From contig CAWJNV010000001.1 of assembly GCA_963844325.1 (NCBI GenBank), positions 2,294,001 through 2,358,000 of the forward strand: 64,000 bases of DNA. The letters run 5' to 3'. The position numbers and the translations under genes were made by a program. Positions 26,318 to 34,767 of this stretch are shown here, one piece after another. The first letter of the stretch is position 1. Each line of letters opens with the position of its first letter. Origin of the DNA: CADCTQ01 sp963844325. GTDB taxonomy: Bacteria > Bacteroidota > Bacteroidia > Cytophagales > 172606-1. The notes below the pieces were generated by a model. That model was given only the letters and a program-made list of their open reading frames with translations, was not told where the DNA came from and did no database searches.

Positions 26318-26374
26318 GCGTAGGTGTTATTCCGGATTGCGTAGGACGGGGCGCCCTGCCTTGATCTACTTTTG
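26318..26374 (+). promoter_or_regulatory. AraC-type tandem operator and promoter of the SGNH-MBOAT pair
   Basis: GCGTAGG at 26318 and 26339 (21 bp apart) and the -7 element TACTTTTG at 26367-26374, 28 bp after the second half-site. Both spacings match the array at 24344-24400 exactly. The site also abuts the araC start on the other strand. Confidence 0.7.
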
Positions 26375-26491
26375 TAAGGACAAGATAGGAATAACGGCGC
26401 CGCTCCGCAATTGTGAACCCGTCAAGCGCTTCAGTTTATGAAGACCTGCCCCGCAGGCAGTTCGCAAATCAAACCAAATCAAACCATACTC

Positions 26492-27586
26492 ATGATGCAT
26501 CAATCATTGCCCAGAGCCGGCAGGGTAGCCCTGCTGCTCACGCTGGCTTTCGTGGTGGGCTGGGAAGCCTGCCTGCGCAGCCAGGATTACGCGCCTTCCT
26601 ACAACGACGACGAGGCCCTGTGGGCCCACCACCGGCAACGGGTCTACCAGTCTTCCCCCGCCGCGCCGGTGCTGGTCGGCACTTCACGCCTCAAATTCGA
26701 CCTCGACCTCCCGGCCTGGGAAGCCGCCACGGGGTCGCTGCCGGTCCAGCTGGCGATGTCGGGTACTTCGCCCAGGCCAGTTCTGCAAGATCTGGCCGAT
26801 GACGAGGATTTCAAGGGAACGGTGGTCGTAGACGTGATGGAAATGCTGTTCTTCTCCCCGTCCGGCGGCCCCTTCGAAAAACGGGCCCGGGGCAACCTGG
26901 CCTATTATCCCAACTGGTCCATTGCCCAGCGGGTGGGCTTTGCCGTGAACGGGGTTCTGGAATCCGGGCTGTTGTTTCTCGACGAAGAACGCTTTGCCCT
27001 GCGGTGCATGCTGGAAAGGCTGCCGGTTCCCAACCGACCGGGCGTGTTCGCACTGCCTCCTTTCCCCATCCGGTTTACCCGCAACGACCTGAACCGCCAG
27101 ACCCACATTACCGAGGCGTTCGTTGCCGATACGGCCCTGCAACGCGAGCAGCAGCAAATCTGGTGGCACGCCCTGACCAAAGCCCCCCGCATGCCCGTGT
27201 CCGACAGTACGATGAATCGCGTGTTCGCGGAGGTCCGTACCTGCGTAGCCAAAATAAAGGCCCGGGGCGGCAAAGTGGTCTTCGTGCGCATGCCTTCGGG
27301 CGGCCCGATGCGGGAAATCGAAAGACAAGCGTTTCCCCGCGCCAACTACTGGGACCGGCTCCTGCGGGAGAACGGGGTTCCCGGCATCCACTTCGAAGAC
27401 TACCCCGCCCTGGCCCGGCTTTCCTGCATCGAATGGTCGCACCTGGCGCCGGCAGAAGCGAAAATGTTCACCCGGGCGTTTATCCCGATTCTTGAGGCGG
27501 CAACCGGCTGGACCGTTCAAAAGGCAACTGCCCTCTCCCCGGCCGCAGCCCACACTTCCTCTTCTTCCACTGCTACATCCCACTAG
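26492..27586 (+). CDS. Exported SGNH-like protein, partner of MBOAT
   Basis: About 364 residues from the ATG at 26492 (an upstream ATG at 26438 runs through leader sequence). An N-terminal membrane anchor (VALLLTLAFVVGWEA) places it outside the inner membrane. PVLVGTSRLKFDLD supplies the likely nucleophile-type Ser and EWSHLAPAEAKMF near the C-terminus the His motif, as in AlgX/DltD-like SGNH proteins. Paired MBOAT and SGNH proteins pass an acyl group, usually acetyl, to an extracellular polymer. The MBOAT gene starts 3 bases later, so they are one operon. The polymer is unknown. Confidence 0.75.
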   Translation: MMHQSLPRAGRVALLLTLAFVVGWEACLRSQDYAPSYNDDEALWAHHRQRVYQSSPAAPVLVGTSRLKFDLDLPAWEAATGSLPVQLAMSGTSPRPVLQDLADDEDFKGTVVVDVMEMLFFSPSGGPFEKRARGNLAYYPNWSIAQRVGFAVNGVLESGLLFLDEERFALRCMLERLPVPNRPGVFALPPFPIRFTRNDLNRQTHITEAFVADTALQREQQQIWWHALTKAPRMPVSDSTMNRVFAEVRTCVAKIKARGGKVVFVRMPSGGPMREIERQAFPRANYWDRLLRENGVPGIHFEDYPALARLSCIEWSHLAPAEAKMFTRAFIPILEAATGWTVQKATALSPAAAHTSSSSTATSH

Positions 27587-27588
27587 TC

Positions 27589-29073
27589 ATGATCTTCAAC
27601 TCGTATACCTTCGTGCTGTTTTTCGGGCTGGTGCTGCTGCTGCACTACCTGCCCCTGGCGTGGAAAACCAAAAAGCTGAACCTGCTCCTGGCCAGCTACG
27701 TGTTCTACGCCGCCTGGAACCCGCCGTTCGTGCTGCTCCTGTGGCTCTCTACGGTGGTCGATTACCTGATGGCCCGGGCCCTGAGCCGGGAAGAGAACAA
27801 ACTGCGGCGGAAGGGCTGGCTGCTGGTGAGCCTGGCGGTTAACCTGGGGATGCTCGGCTTTTTCAAGTACGGCGGCTTTCTGCTCGAAACCTTTACGTCC
27901 CTGGCTTCGCTGCTGGGCTTTGCCTACCAGGCCGCCGCCACCGACATCATTCTGCCGGTAGGGATTTCTTTCTACACCTTCGTTACGCTTTCCTATACCC
28001 TGGACGTGTACCACCGCAAAGCCGCTCCCGTCGCGTCGTTCCTGGACTTTGCCTTGTACGTCACGTTTTTCCCGCACCTGGTGGCCGGGCCCATCGTACG
28101 GCCCAAGGAACTGCTGCCGCAGTTCGCAACCCCGCAGCAGGCCACCCGGCAGCAATTCACCTGGGGCATGTTCCTGTTGACCCTGGGGCTGTTCCTCAAG
28201 GTGGGCCTGGCCGACGGGCTGCTTTCAGATACGGCCGACACGGTCTTCGGGGCGCCTTTTCCGCTGCATCCCCTGGACGCCTGGACGGGGGTGTTCGCCT
28301 TCTCGGCCCAAATCTTCTGTGACTTTGCCGGGTATTCCACCTGCGCGGTGGGGGCGGCGTTGTGTCTGGGATTCGTGTTGCCCGACAACTTCCGGTACCC
28401 CTACGCGGCAATTGGCTTTTCGGACTTCTGGCGCCGCTGGCACATTACGCTTTCTACCTGGCTGCGCGATTACCTCTACATTCCCCTGGGGGGCAACCGT
28501 GCGGGCAAAGGGCGCGTCTACCTCAACCTGATGATCACCATGCTGCTGGGCGGACTCTGGCACGGGGCCAACTGGAACTTCGTGATCTGGGGCGGCCTGC
28601 ACGGGTTGTTTCTGGCCTTGGAAAGAGGCTTCAGGGACCGCCTGCGCCGGAAAGAACCGGCGGGGGAACCCATGCCGGCGGGCCTGGTCGTCAGCAAGGC
28701 TTCACTGGTACCCAGCCTGCCCCTTTCCCCGGGAGTTGCCCGGTTTGGCCTGGCCCTGCTTACCTTCCTGGTGGTTTCGGTGACCTGGGTATTTTTCCGG
28801 GCCCCGGATTTTGGTTCGGCGATGCTGCTGCTGCTGGGCATGTTCGGGGTAATCCCCGTAAAGATTCAAATCCTCACGACCCTGGCGGTCCTCAAAGTCG
28901 GCATCCTGACGGTGGTGATGCTCGGCTGCCACTGGTTCATGCGCGGAAAGTCACTCTCGGGGCTGGCGGGACGCCTTTCGTGGCGCACGCTGGCTTGCGC
29001 CTGGACGATGATGCTGATCCTCCTGGTCCTTACCCAGAAAAGCAGCAACGCCTTCATCTATTTCCAATTCTAA
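27589..29073 (+). CDS. MBOAT family O-acyltransferase (AlgI-like)
   Basis: A 494-residue multi-spanning inner-membrane protein that probably moves acyl groups across the membrane for polysaccharide O-acylation. It starts with FNSYTFVLFFGLVLLLHYL, has the AlgI-like YFSF-type region (PVGISFYTFVTLSYTLDVY), the conserved FPHLVAGPIVRPKEL, and the catalytic-histidine segment LWHGANWNFVIWGGLHG. Length is standard for AlgI. It follows the SGNH gene with a 2-base gap. A strong terminator follows at 29121. No alginate or cellulose synthesis genes are in the window. Confidence 0.93.
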   Translation: MIFNSYTFVLFFGLVLLLHYLPLAWKTKKLNLLLASYVFYAAWNPPFVLLLWLSTVVDYLMARALSREENKLRRKGWLLVSLAVNLGMLGFFKYGGFLLETFTSLASLLGFAYQAAATDIILPVGISFYTFVTLSYTLDVYHRKAAPVASFLDFALYVTFFPHLVAGPIVRPKELLPQFATPQQATRQQFTWGMFLLTLGLFLKVGLADGLLSDTADTVFGAPFPLHPLDAWTGVFAFSAQIFCDFAGYSTCAVGAALCLGFVLPDNFRYPYAAIGFSDFWRRWHITLSTWLRDYLYIPLGGNRAGKGRVYLNLMITMLLGGLWHGANWNFVIWGGLHGLFLALERGFRDRLRRKEPAGEPMPAGLVVSKASLVPSLPLSPGVARFGLALLTFLVVSVTWVFFRAPDFGSAMLLLLGMFGVIPVKIQILTTLAVLKVGILTVVMLGCHWFMRGKSLSGLAGRLSWRTLACAWTMMLILLVLTQKSSNAFIYFQF

Positions 29074-29120
29074 AAGGACATGAGCAGCAGGTGGTGAAAC
29101 GCAAAACGGAGTGTTGCACA

Positions 29121-29158
29121 AAAAAAAGGGGTAGCCCGGAAGGCTACCCCTTTTTTTT
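29121..29158. terminator. Strong bidirectional terminator
   Basis: GGGGTAGCC (29128-29136) pairs with GGCTACCCC (29142-29150), flanked by seven A's and eight T's. It serves the MBOAT operon (plus) and the 29183 gene (minus). Confidence 0.9.
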
Positions 29159-29182
29159 GGCATTACACCTGCTGCCCTCTCC

Positions 29183-31297
29183 CTACTGCGTCGTGTACGA
29201 CACCGTTACGCTTTTGAGGTCGCCGTCGCCGCTGCCGGCGACGTTCATCTCGGGCTGTTCGGAAGCTTTGAGTGACTTCACGGGCATTTCCCACTTGGCG
29301 AGTACCTTCATGTCGGCCGGGGCGTCGCCCTGGAGCAGTTCGAGGGTAAGCTGGTCGTCCTGGTGAATGTAGAAGGCGTCGGTGTACAGGTTCTCAATGA
29401 CTTTGTCCACCTCGATGGGGTTCGACTGGTACAGGGTGCGGTTGGGCGTGCGGATGCGCCAGGCAATGTTGCCCTCGTCGCCCTTCTTGAACTTCACGCT
29501 GGCAATTCCCAGCGTCACGAACTTGAGGTTCTGGCGGTCGGCCTCGAAACGCAGCGTCGAATTGCCTTCTCCCACCGATACCGGGGCCGTTTCCGGCCCG
29601 CGGACGTAAGCCCGGTAGAGGAAGGGCAGCGGCGTGGTTTCGATCTTGGAGATGGACGTGTACGGCAGGAACAGGCGCAGCGCCCCGGTTGTAACGGGCA
29701 GCGCGTAGGAAAGCGTTTTCTTGTCCGTGGCGGTCACCGGCTTGGTGGCGGCGTCAATGGGCACCATGCGGCGCAGCAGGTCCACGGCCCGGCTGTCTTT
29801 CGGCTCGGCGGCCAGGGTTACGTACCGCTGGCCCCGCAACAGTTCTTCGTAGGGTTTGGGTGACTGGTAGGCCAGCGACAGCGCCACGCCGTGTTCGTTG
29901 TTCACCACGGTGTCTTTTACCCGGGCCACCGGCGTCAGCGTCACTTCCTTGATCACGTTCACCGCCAGGTCCTGCCGCACGGTTTTCTGCGCAATGGTCC
30001 CCGGGTTGCCCTGGATGCGGATCTGCACGGTAAACTGCTTGGGCGGGTTCTGCCGGATGGTCGCGTCGTTGAGCAGCAGGTTGAAGGAGGGGTAGAATAC
30101 GGTCACTTTGCCCGGGGCCGTCCGGTCGAGCACCACGGCGGCGGTGGTATCGGCCTTGCCCTTGCCGTCGGTTACCTTGCCGCTTTGCAGGAACGTCTGC
30201 GACTCGGCGTTGTCGGGCTGGTAGGCGATCCAGGCTTCCAGCGGGGGCAGGGCCGCCGGCAGGTTGGCCTGCGTGGTAAACGTCACCGTAGTGCCCGACG
30301 TACCTTCGTAGGTGGCGTGCGGGTTCACGGCCACGCCCGAAAGCTGCACGGCCGGCACCCGGTACTGGGTGAGTTCCAGCTTGAGGTCCAGGGCGTTGTT
30401 TTTCAACTGCACCGTTTTGCCCGCTTTCGGGTCGAGGGGCCACTCGCCGGTGAGGGCGCCGGCATTGTCGAACGTAGCCATGCTCTTGTTGTCGGAAGTG
30501 CGCAGCAGGCGGGGCTTGTTGGACCGGATCACGCCGGTGGCCGTGCTCCGCTGCAACTTGAGCCGCAGCACGTCGCCTTCCGAGTACAGGAGCCCGACGG
30601 GCTGGTTCAGTTCCACGTTGTTCATGGCGCTCACGTCGGCCGAGGTCTTGTTGCTGCCGGGGTACACGAACAAATCCTGCTCCATCCGGCCGGCCTCGTG
30701 GCGTTTGCCGCCCTTATCGATCACGGTGATCTGCTTGGGCACCAGGGTGGCCGCGTACGCCGCCGGGCGGTTGATGGTCAGGGGCTGGCTGTAGATGTTG
30801 TCGAAGCGCCGGCCTTTCTCGGCCAGGGCGTTGAGCGAAAACTTGACGGCGTTGGCGCCTTCGGGCAGCGTGGTGTGGGTGTAAGGAATGAACAGTTCGA
30901 TGCCCGTGTTGCGCCGGCCCTGGGCTTTGTTCTGGGGCTCGTACGCGTGTTCGGTGGCAAAGTGCAGGGCCGTGGTCTGGTTGAGCTTCCGGTAAAAGCT
31001 GTAGTTGGATGCGTTGTAGGCCGGCTCGTTGTTCTTGTCGGTGATGGAGGCGTAGAAGGTAAAGTTGGTGCGTCCCTGCTTGTCGCGCATGCCGGCGTAC
31101 TCAGGGTCCGAGAAGTTGTATTCGCAGCTGAACAGCACGGTAATGCCCCGGATGCCGTCCTTCACCCCGTTGGGGTTGACGTCGATCTTGTAGACGTTGA
31201 ACTTCTTGTTGGTGGCGGGAGGGGTGGTTTGGGCAAACGAGAAAGTAGCAAAGAGGGTAAATGCCGTGAGCAGCGTAAACAATTGGCGTCTGATCAT
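29183..31297 (-). CDS. Large secreted protein of unknown function
   Basis: About 704 residues from the ATG at 31297, chosen because it directly precedes a signal peptide (LFTLLTAFTLFATFSFAQ); an in-frame ATG 14 codons upstream is less likely. No membrane anchor or T9SS C-terminal domain is evident. The rest is predicted beta-rich, with repeated patterns such as KFNVYKIDVNPNGVKDG, FSLNALAEKGRRFDNIYSQP and SLKASEQPEMNVAGSG at the end. Composition is rich in Thr, Asn and Lys. I do not recognise a domain. Its neighbours on the same strand are a Pro-rich peptide and a sensor kinase. Confidence 0.75.
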   Translation of the reverse strand: MIRRQLFTLLTAFTLFATFSFAQTTPPATNKKFNVYKIDVNPNGVKDGIRGITVLFSCEYNFSDPEYAGMRDKQGRTNFTFYASITDKNNEPAYNASNYSFYRKLNQTTALHFATEHAYEPQNKAQGRRNTGIELFIPYTHTTLPEGANAVKFSLNALAEKGRRFDNIYSQPLTINRPAAYAATLVPKQITVIDKGGKRHEAGRMEQDLFVYPGSNKTSADVSAMNNVELNQPVGLLYSEGDVLRLKLQRSTATGVIRSNKPRLLRTSDNKSMATFDNAGALTGEWPLDPKAGKTVQLKNNALDLKLELTQYRVPAVQLSGVAVNPHATYEGTSGTTVTFTTQANLPAALPPLEAWIAYQPDNAESQTFLQSGKVTDGKGKADTTAAVVLDRTAPGKVTVFYPSFNLLLNDATIRQNPPKQFTVQIRIQGNPGTIAQKTVRQDLAVNVIKEVTLTPVARVKDTVVNNEHGVALSLAYQSPKPYEELLRGQRYVTLAAEPKDSRAVDLLRRMVPIDAATKPVTATDKKTLSYALPVTTGALRLFLPYTSISKIETTPLPFLYRAYVRGPETAPVSVGEGNSTLRFEADRQNLKFVTLGIASVKFKKGDEGNIAWRIRTPNRTLYQSNPIEVDKVIENLYTDAFYIHQDDQLTLELLQGDAPADMKVLAKWEMPVKSLKASEQPEMNVAGSGDGDLKSVTVSYTTQ

Positions 31298-31375
31298 TTC
31301 TAAAAGGTTGTGTTTTCTTGTTAACGATCTGAGCCCCAATTTAGCGCAAAACCGTTAACAAGAAATCACATTCTA

Positions 31376-31564
31376 CTACGGCCGCAGGGGCGTCGAAGGC
31401 TCCCGCACCGGCTCAATGCCCGGGTCGGGTGTCTGCGGAAAAGTAGGCGGCTCCTGAATCTGCGGGGTCATGGGCGGCTCAAGGTTGGGCACCATCGGAT
31501 CGGGTACCGAAGGTATGTAGGGTTCCGGTGTGAACGGAATACCGGAAAATACGGAGGCTTGCAT
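31376..31564 (-). CDS. Small proline-rich peptide (62 residues)
   Basis: About a third of the residues are proline, in short P-x-P steps (EPPMTPQIQEPPTFPQTPDP). There is no signal peptide or hydrophobic segment. The start codon follows an AT-rich leader and the frame ends just before the 29183 gene's promoter zone. Similar short Pro-rich proteins occur in other Cytophagales, as far as I recall. It could be non-coding; confidence is moderate because composition alone supports it. Confidence 0.4.
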   Translation of the reverse strand: MQASVFSGIPFTPEPYIPSVPDPMVPNLEPPMTPQIQEPPTFPQTPDPGIEPVREPSTPLRP

Positions 31565-31640
31565 AATGTAAGTGGTTTTTTACCAGCTTACGGGAGAGTA
31601 GTACGTAAAGTTGCTTAACGACTTTCCGGCGACTGACGAC

Positions 31641-32933
31641 TTAATTATAATTCGGCAACGTAAGCGTGAAGGTGGTGCCGGTGCCGGGAGTGCTTTGCAC
31701 CTGGATCGTGCCGTTGATGGTTGACAGGGCTTGCTTCACAATGTAGAGGCCCAGGCCCGAGCCGGTGGAACGTTCGCTGCCCCGGTAGAACATGTCGAAG
31801 ATTTTGTCAATGCTTTCGGGGCCGATGCCGGTGCCGTTGTCGCGGACCACCAGCACGGCTTTCCCGGCATCTACCGTGATGCGGAACGAAAGGAAGGAGT
31901 CGGCCTCCTCATTGCGGAAGGCAATGGCATTGGCAATGAGGTTGTTGAGGATGATCGACAGGCGGAAAAGGTCGCTGTGGAACGGGACCCGGGCGTCTAT
32001 TTCCACCTGCAACTGCACCTGGTCCCAGCCGGGCAGGTAGCGGAGCGTCCCGAAACTGTCGCGGATCAGCGTGTCCAGGTGCAGCACCGTCGGCTGCATC
32101 TGGGTGTTGAGTACTTTCGAATGGGTAAGCACCGACTGGATGAAGCCGTCGGATTTACTCACCGTGCTGCCGATCATCGCCAGGTAGTTTCGCAGCACGG
32201 CCGGGTCCTCTTCCTCCGCCGACAGGTTCACCAGGCCCGTCACCGAGCAGAGCGGGGCCCGCAGGTCGTGTGAAACGCGGTACACGTAGTGGTCCATTTC
32301 CTGGTTGCGCAGTTGCAGTTCGGCCAGCGTCCCGCGCAGGTCCCGTTCGGAGTTCTCGTACACGATAATCAGGTAGAGCAGCGACAGCAGCACCGACCCC
32401 AGGATGCAAACGATGTTGACGAAAAAAGCCCGGTTGAGCAGTTCATCCGTTACTTCCACGTGCATGGGCAGCGTGAAGCTGGTTGCCTGGAACACCGAGA
32501 AGATGATGAGCATCACCAGCACGTTGCCCACCAGCTGCCAGGGCTCCTCGTTGAAAAAGAACACGTAACTGAGCAGCATGCCCGCCAGCATCATGCCGTA
32601 CGTAAAGAGCAGGTCCACGCGGTACGCCGACAGCAGGAACACGGCCCCGTGCACGCAACTCATAAAAATCCACCGGGACGCGTTGAAGTTGCCGCGCTTG
32701 TTGAGCAGCAGCATGGTGAGCGAAACCAGGGTAATCACGCCGTAGAACTGGTACGACACCCACGAGCCCACGAAAAGGAGCAGGAAGTTGAGACACAGCA
32801 CCACCAGGCAGCACATGCGCAGAAACTCGGCCTGCAAGCCCCGTAGCGACGACTGCGCCGTGAACACGGGAAGCTGCATGACCGTCAACAGGGCCTTTTC
32901 GGTGCGGGCTTGAATCTGGTTCAACATAAACAT
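31641..32933 (-). CDS. Membrane-bound sensor histidine kinase
   Basis: A 430-residue inner-membrane kinase. The first 200 residues hold about six hydrophobic helices (LCLNFLLLFVGSWVSYQF, FMSCVHGAVFLLSA, MLAGMLLSYVFFF, and others) with no periplasmic domain large enough to be a classic sensor, then a coiled linker. The H-box is YRVSHDLRAPLCSV (phospho-acceptor His); then come the N-box LNNLIANAIAFRNEE, G1 DNGTGIG and G2 GSGLGLYIVKQAL. No response regulator is adjacent, so its partner is unknown. The next gene upstream, a coiled-coil membrane protein, is 30 bases away and probably in the same transcript. Confidence 0.92.
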   Translation of the reverse strand: MFMLNQIQARTEKALLTVMQLPVFTAQSSLRGLQAEFLRMCCLVVLCLNFLLLFVGSWVSYQFYGVITLVSLTMLLLNKRGNFNASRWIFMSCVHGAVFLLSAYRVDLLFTYGMMLAGMLLSYVFFFNEEPWQLVGNVLVMLIIFSVFQATSFTLPMHVEVTDELLNRAFFVNIVCILGSVLLSLLYLIIVYENSERDLRGTLAELQLRNQEMDHYVYRVSHDLRAPLCSVTGLVNLSAEEEDPAVLRNYLAMIGSTVSKSDGFIQSVLTHSKVLNTQMQPTVLHLDTLIRDSFGTLRYLPGWDQVQLQVEIDARVPFHSDLFRLSIILNNLIANAIAFRNEEADSFLSFRITVDAGKAVLVVRDNGTGIGPESIDKIFDMFYRGSERSTGSGLGLYIVKQALSTINGTIQVQSTPGTGTTFTLTLPNYN

Positions 32934-32963
32934 TGCGCTATCCGAAGGAGAAAATGCGTTCGG

Positions 32964-33800
32964 TCAGATTAAGATTAAAAAAGTAAGTTGCTGAAACTGC
33001 CCGTCGGCGCTGAAAATCCGGACGGCGTACCGTCCCGGCTTGAAGGGCTGCCCGTCCTCGGGCACGAAGTCGTAGCTGGTCATGTACTCGGTAGCCGCCC
33101 GGATGCGGTCCTTTTCGCCCGTAATGATGCGATGGTCCGGATCACGGATTTCCACGCGCAGGTACGGGTCGGGGAGCAGGCCCATGTCGCCTTGCAACTG
33201 GAGTTGCAGGGTGATGTGTTTGGTGCGGTGGTAGCGGCTTTTTTTGTCGGAGGAAAACGTGCGGAAATAGTACACGGATAACTTTTTCTGCGGGGACGTT
33301 CCCGGGGGGCGTACGGGCAGCGGGTGCACCGATACTTTCACCGCGTGGGGCCGGGGCAGTTCCGAAGGCACGAACGGGTCGGGTTCCTCTTCTTCCGCGG
33401 GCGGGGCCACCGCCGCGGCCTGCTGCTGTTCGGCTTCAATCACCGTTTTCACGCGTTCCTCCAGGTCGCCCACCTGGTTCTTTACCTGGCCGAGCTGGGC
33501 AATCAATTCCTGCTTGCTTACCGGCGAAACGTTGTTCTGGTAGAAGTTTTTCCGGATGCGGGCCACCTGCTGGAGAATCTGCTGCTTGCGCTGCGTGCTT
33601 TCGGCGTCCGGGGTGGGCAACACCTCAAACAACACGTGCATCTCCTGTTCGATGGCCCTCAGTTCGTGCTTGAACTTCTCGTTTTCCTCTTTAACCACCA
33701 GGGTGTACACGGAAGTATAGATCAGGGAACAGAATAAAATGCCGATGACCACCGCGAAGGTGACCTTATCGTTTTTCAAGCTGCGCGCCGGAGTGTTCAT
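32964..33800 (-). CDS. Membrane-anchored coiled-coil protein with C-terminal beta domain
   Basis: A 278-residue protein: a short cytoplasmic N-terminus, one membrane helix (FAVVIGILFCSLIYTSVYTLVV, about 14-35), a heptad-rich coiled coil (about 38-125, e.g. LGQVKNQVGDLEERVKTVIE), an acidic/Pro linker (EEEEPDPFVP), and a beta-rich domain (about 165-278) ending GRYAVRIFSADGQFQQLTFL. The same order and a similar final domain occur in the protein at 37790-38710. The gene precedes the histidine kinase gene by 30 bases on the same strand. The function is unknown to me. Confidence 0.75.
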   Translation of the reverse strand: MNTPARSLKNDKVTFAVVIGILFCSLIYTSVYTLVVKEENEKFKHELRAIEQEMHVLFEVLPTPDAESTQRKQQILQQVARIRKNFYQNNVSPVSKQELIAQLGQVKNQVGDLEERVKTVIEAEQQQAAAVAPPAEEEEPDPFVPSELPRPHAVKVSVHPLPVRPPGTSPQKKLSVYYFRTFSSDKKSRYHRTKHITLQLQLQGDMGLLPDPYLRVEIRDPDHRIITGEKDRIRAATEYMTSYDFVPEDGQPFKPGRYAVRIFSADGQFQQLTFLILI

Positions 33801-34096
33801 AGCGTCGTTAGCACGGGGCTGGAAGGTGCATAAGTTTAAATATACGCACCCCGGCGATAGAATTGCCGGGCGCCACCGGGGGATGACGCGGGTGGGCCGG
33901 AGATGCCGGAACGTTTTTGCCTGGGCCGCCGCGAATCGTTCTCAGTGAAGCCCGATACTTACACTGACGGGCATTATACCCGGGATGAGAAGGACCAAAA
34001 GGAACAGGGGGAGGATATTCGATTGATAATGACACAGTTGTCCCCAGCCGAATGCGCAGTTTCCCGTTCGTGCCGGTTGTATTGTCGGAACGGGGC
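33801..34096. other. Intergenic, no gene seen
   Basis: The 396-base gap before the next minus-strand gene (stop at 34197) contains a terminator (34097-34126) but no convincing gene. Short frames here are Arg/Pro-rich and lack features. Confidence 0.5.
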
Positions 34097-34126
34097 AAAA
34101 AAAAGTGCGGGCTGGGTAGCCCGCAC
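34097..34126 (-). terminator. Terminator of the 34197 gene
   Basis: GTGCGGGCT (34105-34113) pairs with AGCCCGCAC (34118-34126), with eight A's at 34097-34104, giving a T-tail on the minus strand. Confidence 0.8.
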
Positions 34127-34196
34127 GGTAAAGCAGCTCTCTCCGACGCCCCCGCAGTACGGAGAGAAGCAAGGAGGACGGTCCGTTTCCCGGGCC

Positions 34197-34571
34197 TCAG
34201 GCTCCGGGCGTGGCAGCGCCGTCCGTATGGGTTTGGTAATAGGCAATGTGGTTGTGGAACATCACGAAGGTGGTGCCCGCCGGCAGGCATTTGCGGGTAA
34301 AGTCGCCCGACATGAATTCTGCCATTGTTACGCTTTGCAGGCAAACCAGTTCGCCGTCCGCGTTGAACAGTTTCACCAGCACCTCGCCGGCCGCCTTGGC
34401 CGTCGCCTCCGGTTTGCCCTTCGCGATGGGCTGCCGGGCCGCCTTCCGCGGGGCGCAGTCTTTGGCCGGGCCGAACAGCAGATCGGATTCATCGACCAGG
34501 CCGGCCGCCTGGATGGAAAAGACACCCAGCAGCAGGGTGGTCAGCAGGGCGAATATCTTTTTCGTTTTCAT
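34197..34571 (-). CDS. Small exported protein of unknown function
   Basis: A 124-residue protein with a signal peptide (MKTKKIFALLTTLLLGVFSIQAA). The mature part has a Lys/Ala/Arg-rich start (PRKAARQPIAKGK), then VLVKLFNADGELVCLQSVTM with one of two cysteines and a C-terminal FVMFHNHIAYYQTHTDG. I see no known domain. The start at 34571 was chosen because the longer frame adds 62 residues of low-complexity basic sequence. It stands alone, with its own terminator. Confidence 0.75.
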   Translation of the reverse strand: MKTKKIFALLTTLLLGVFSIQAAGLVDESDLLFGPAKDCAPRKAARQPIAKGKPEATAKAAGEVLVKLFNADGELVCLQSVTMAEFMSGDFTRKCLPAGTTFVMFHNHIAYYQTHTDGAATPGA

Positions 34572-34767
34572 GGCTTTGCAGGGTTGACCCATTCTGTTGG
34601 TTAGATGCCGTTGCCCCGGCTGAGGTTGCAGGGGCCGGCTGTTTTTTATGAGCCAATTGGCGTGCCAATCGAGAAAAAGGCTGTTTTTGCGGCTGGGGGC
34701 GCAATTTCGAGGGTTGTGCCTGTTCGGTTTTTGCGAAATTCGTCCGGAAACGGACACGGAAAGGGTT

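Noticed and set aside
33942..34172. Short open frame with a hydrophobic stretch
   Set aside because: It overlaps the terminator of the neighbouring gene and has no plausible start or family pattern.
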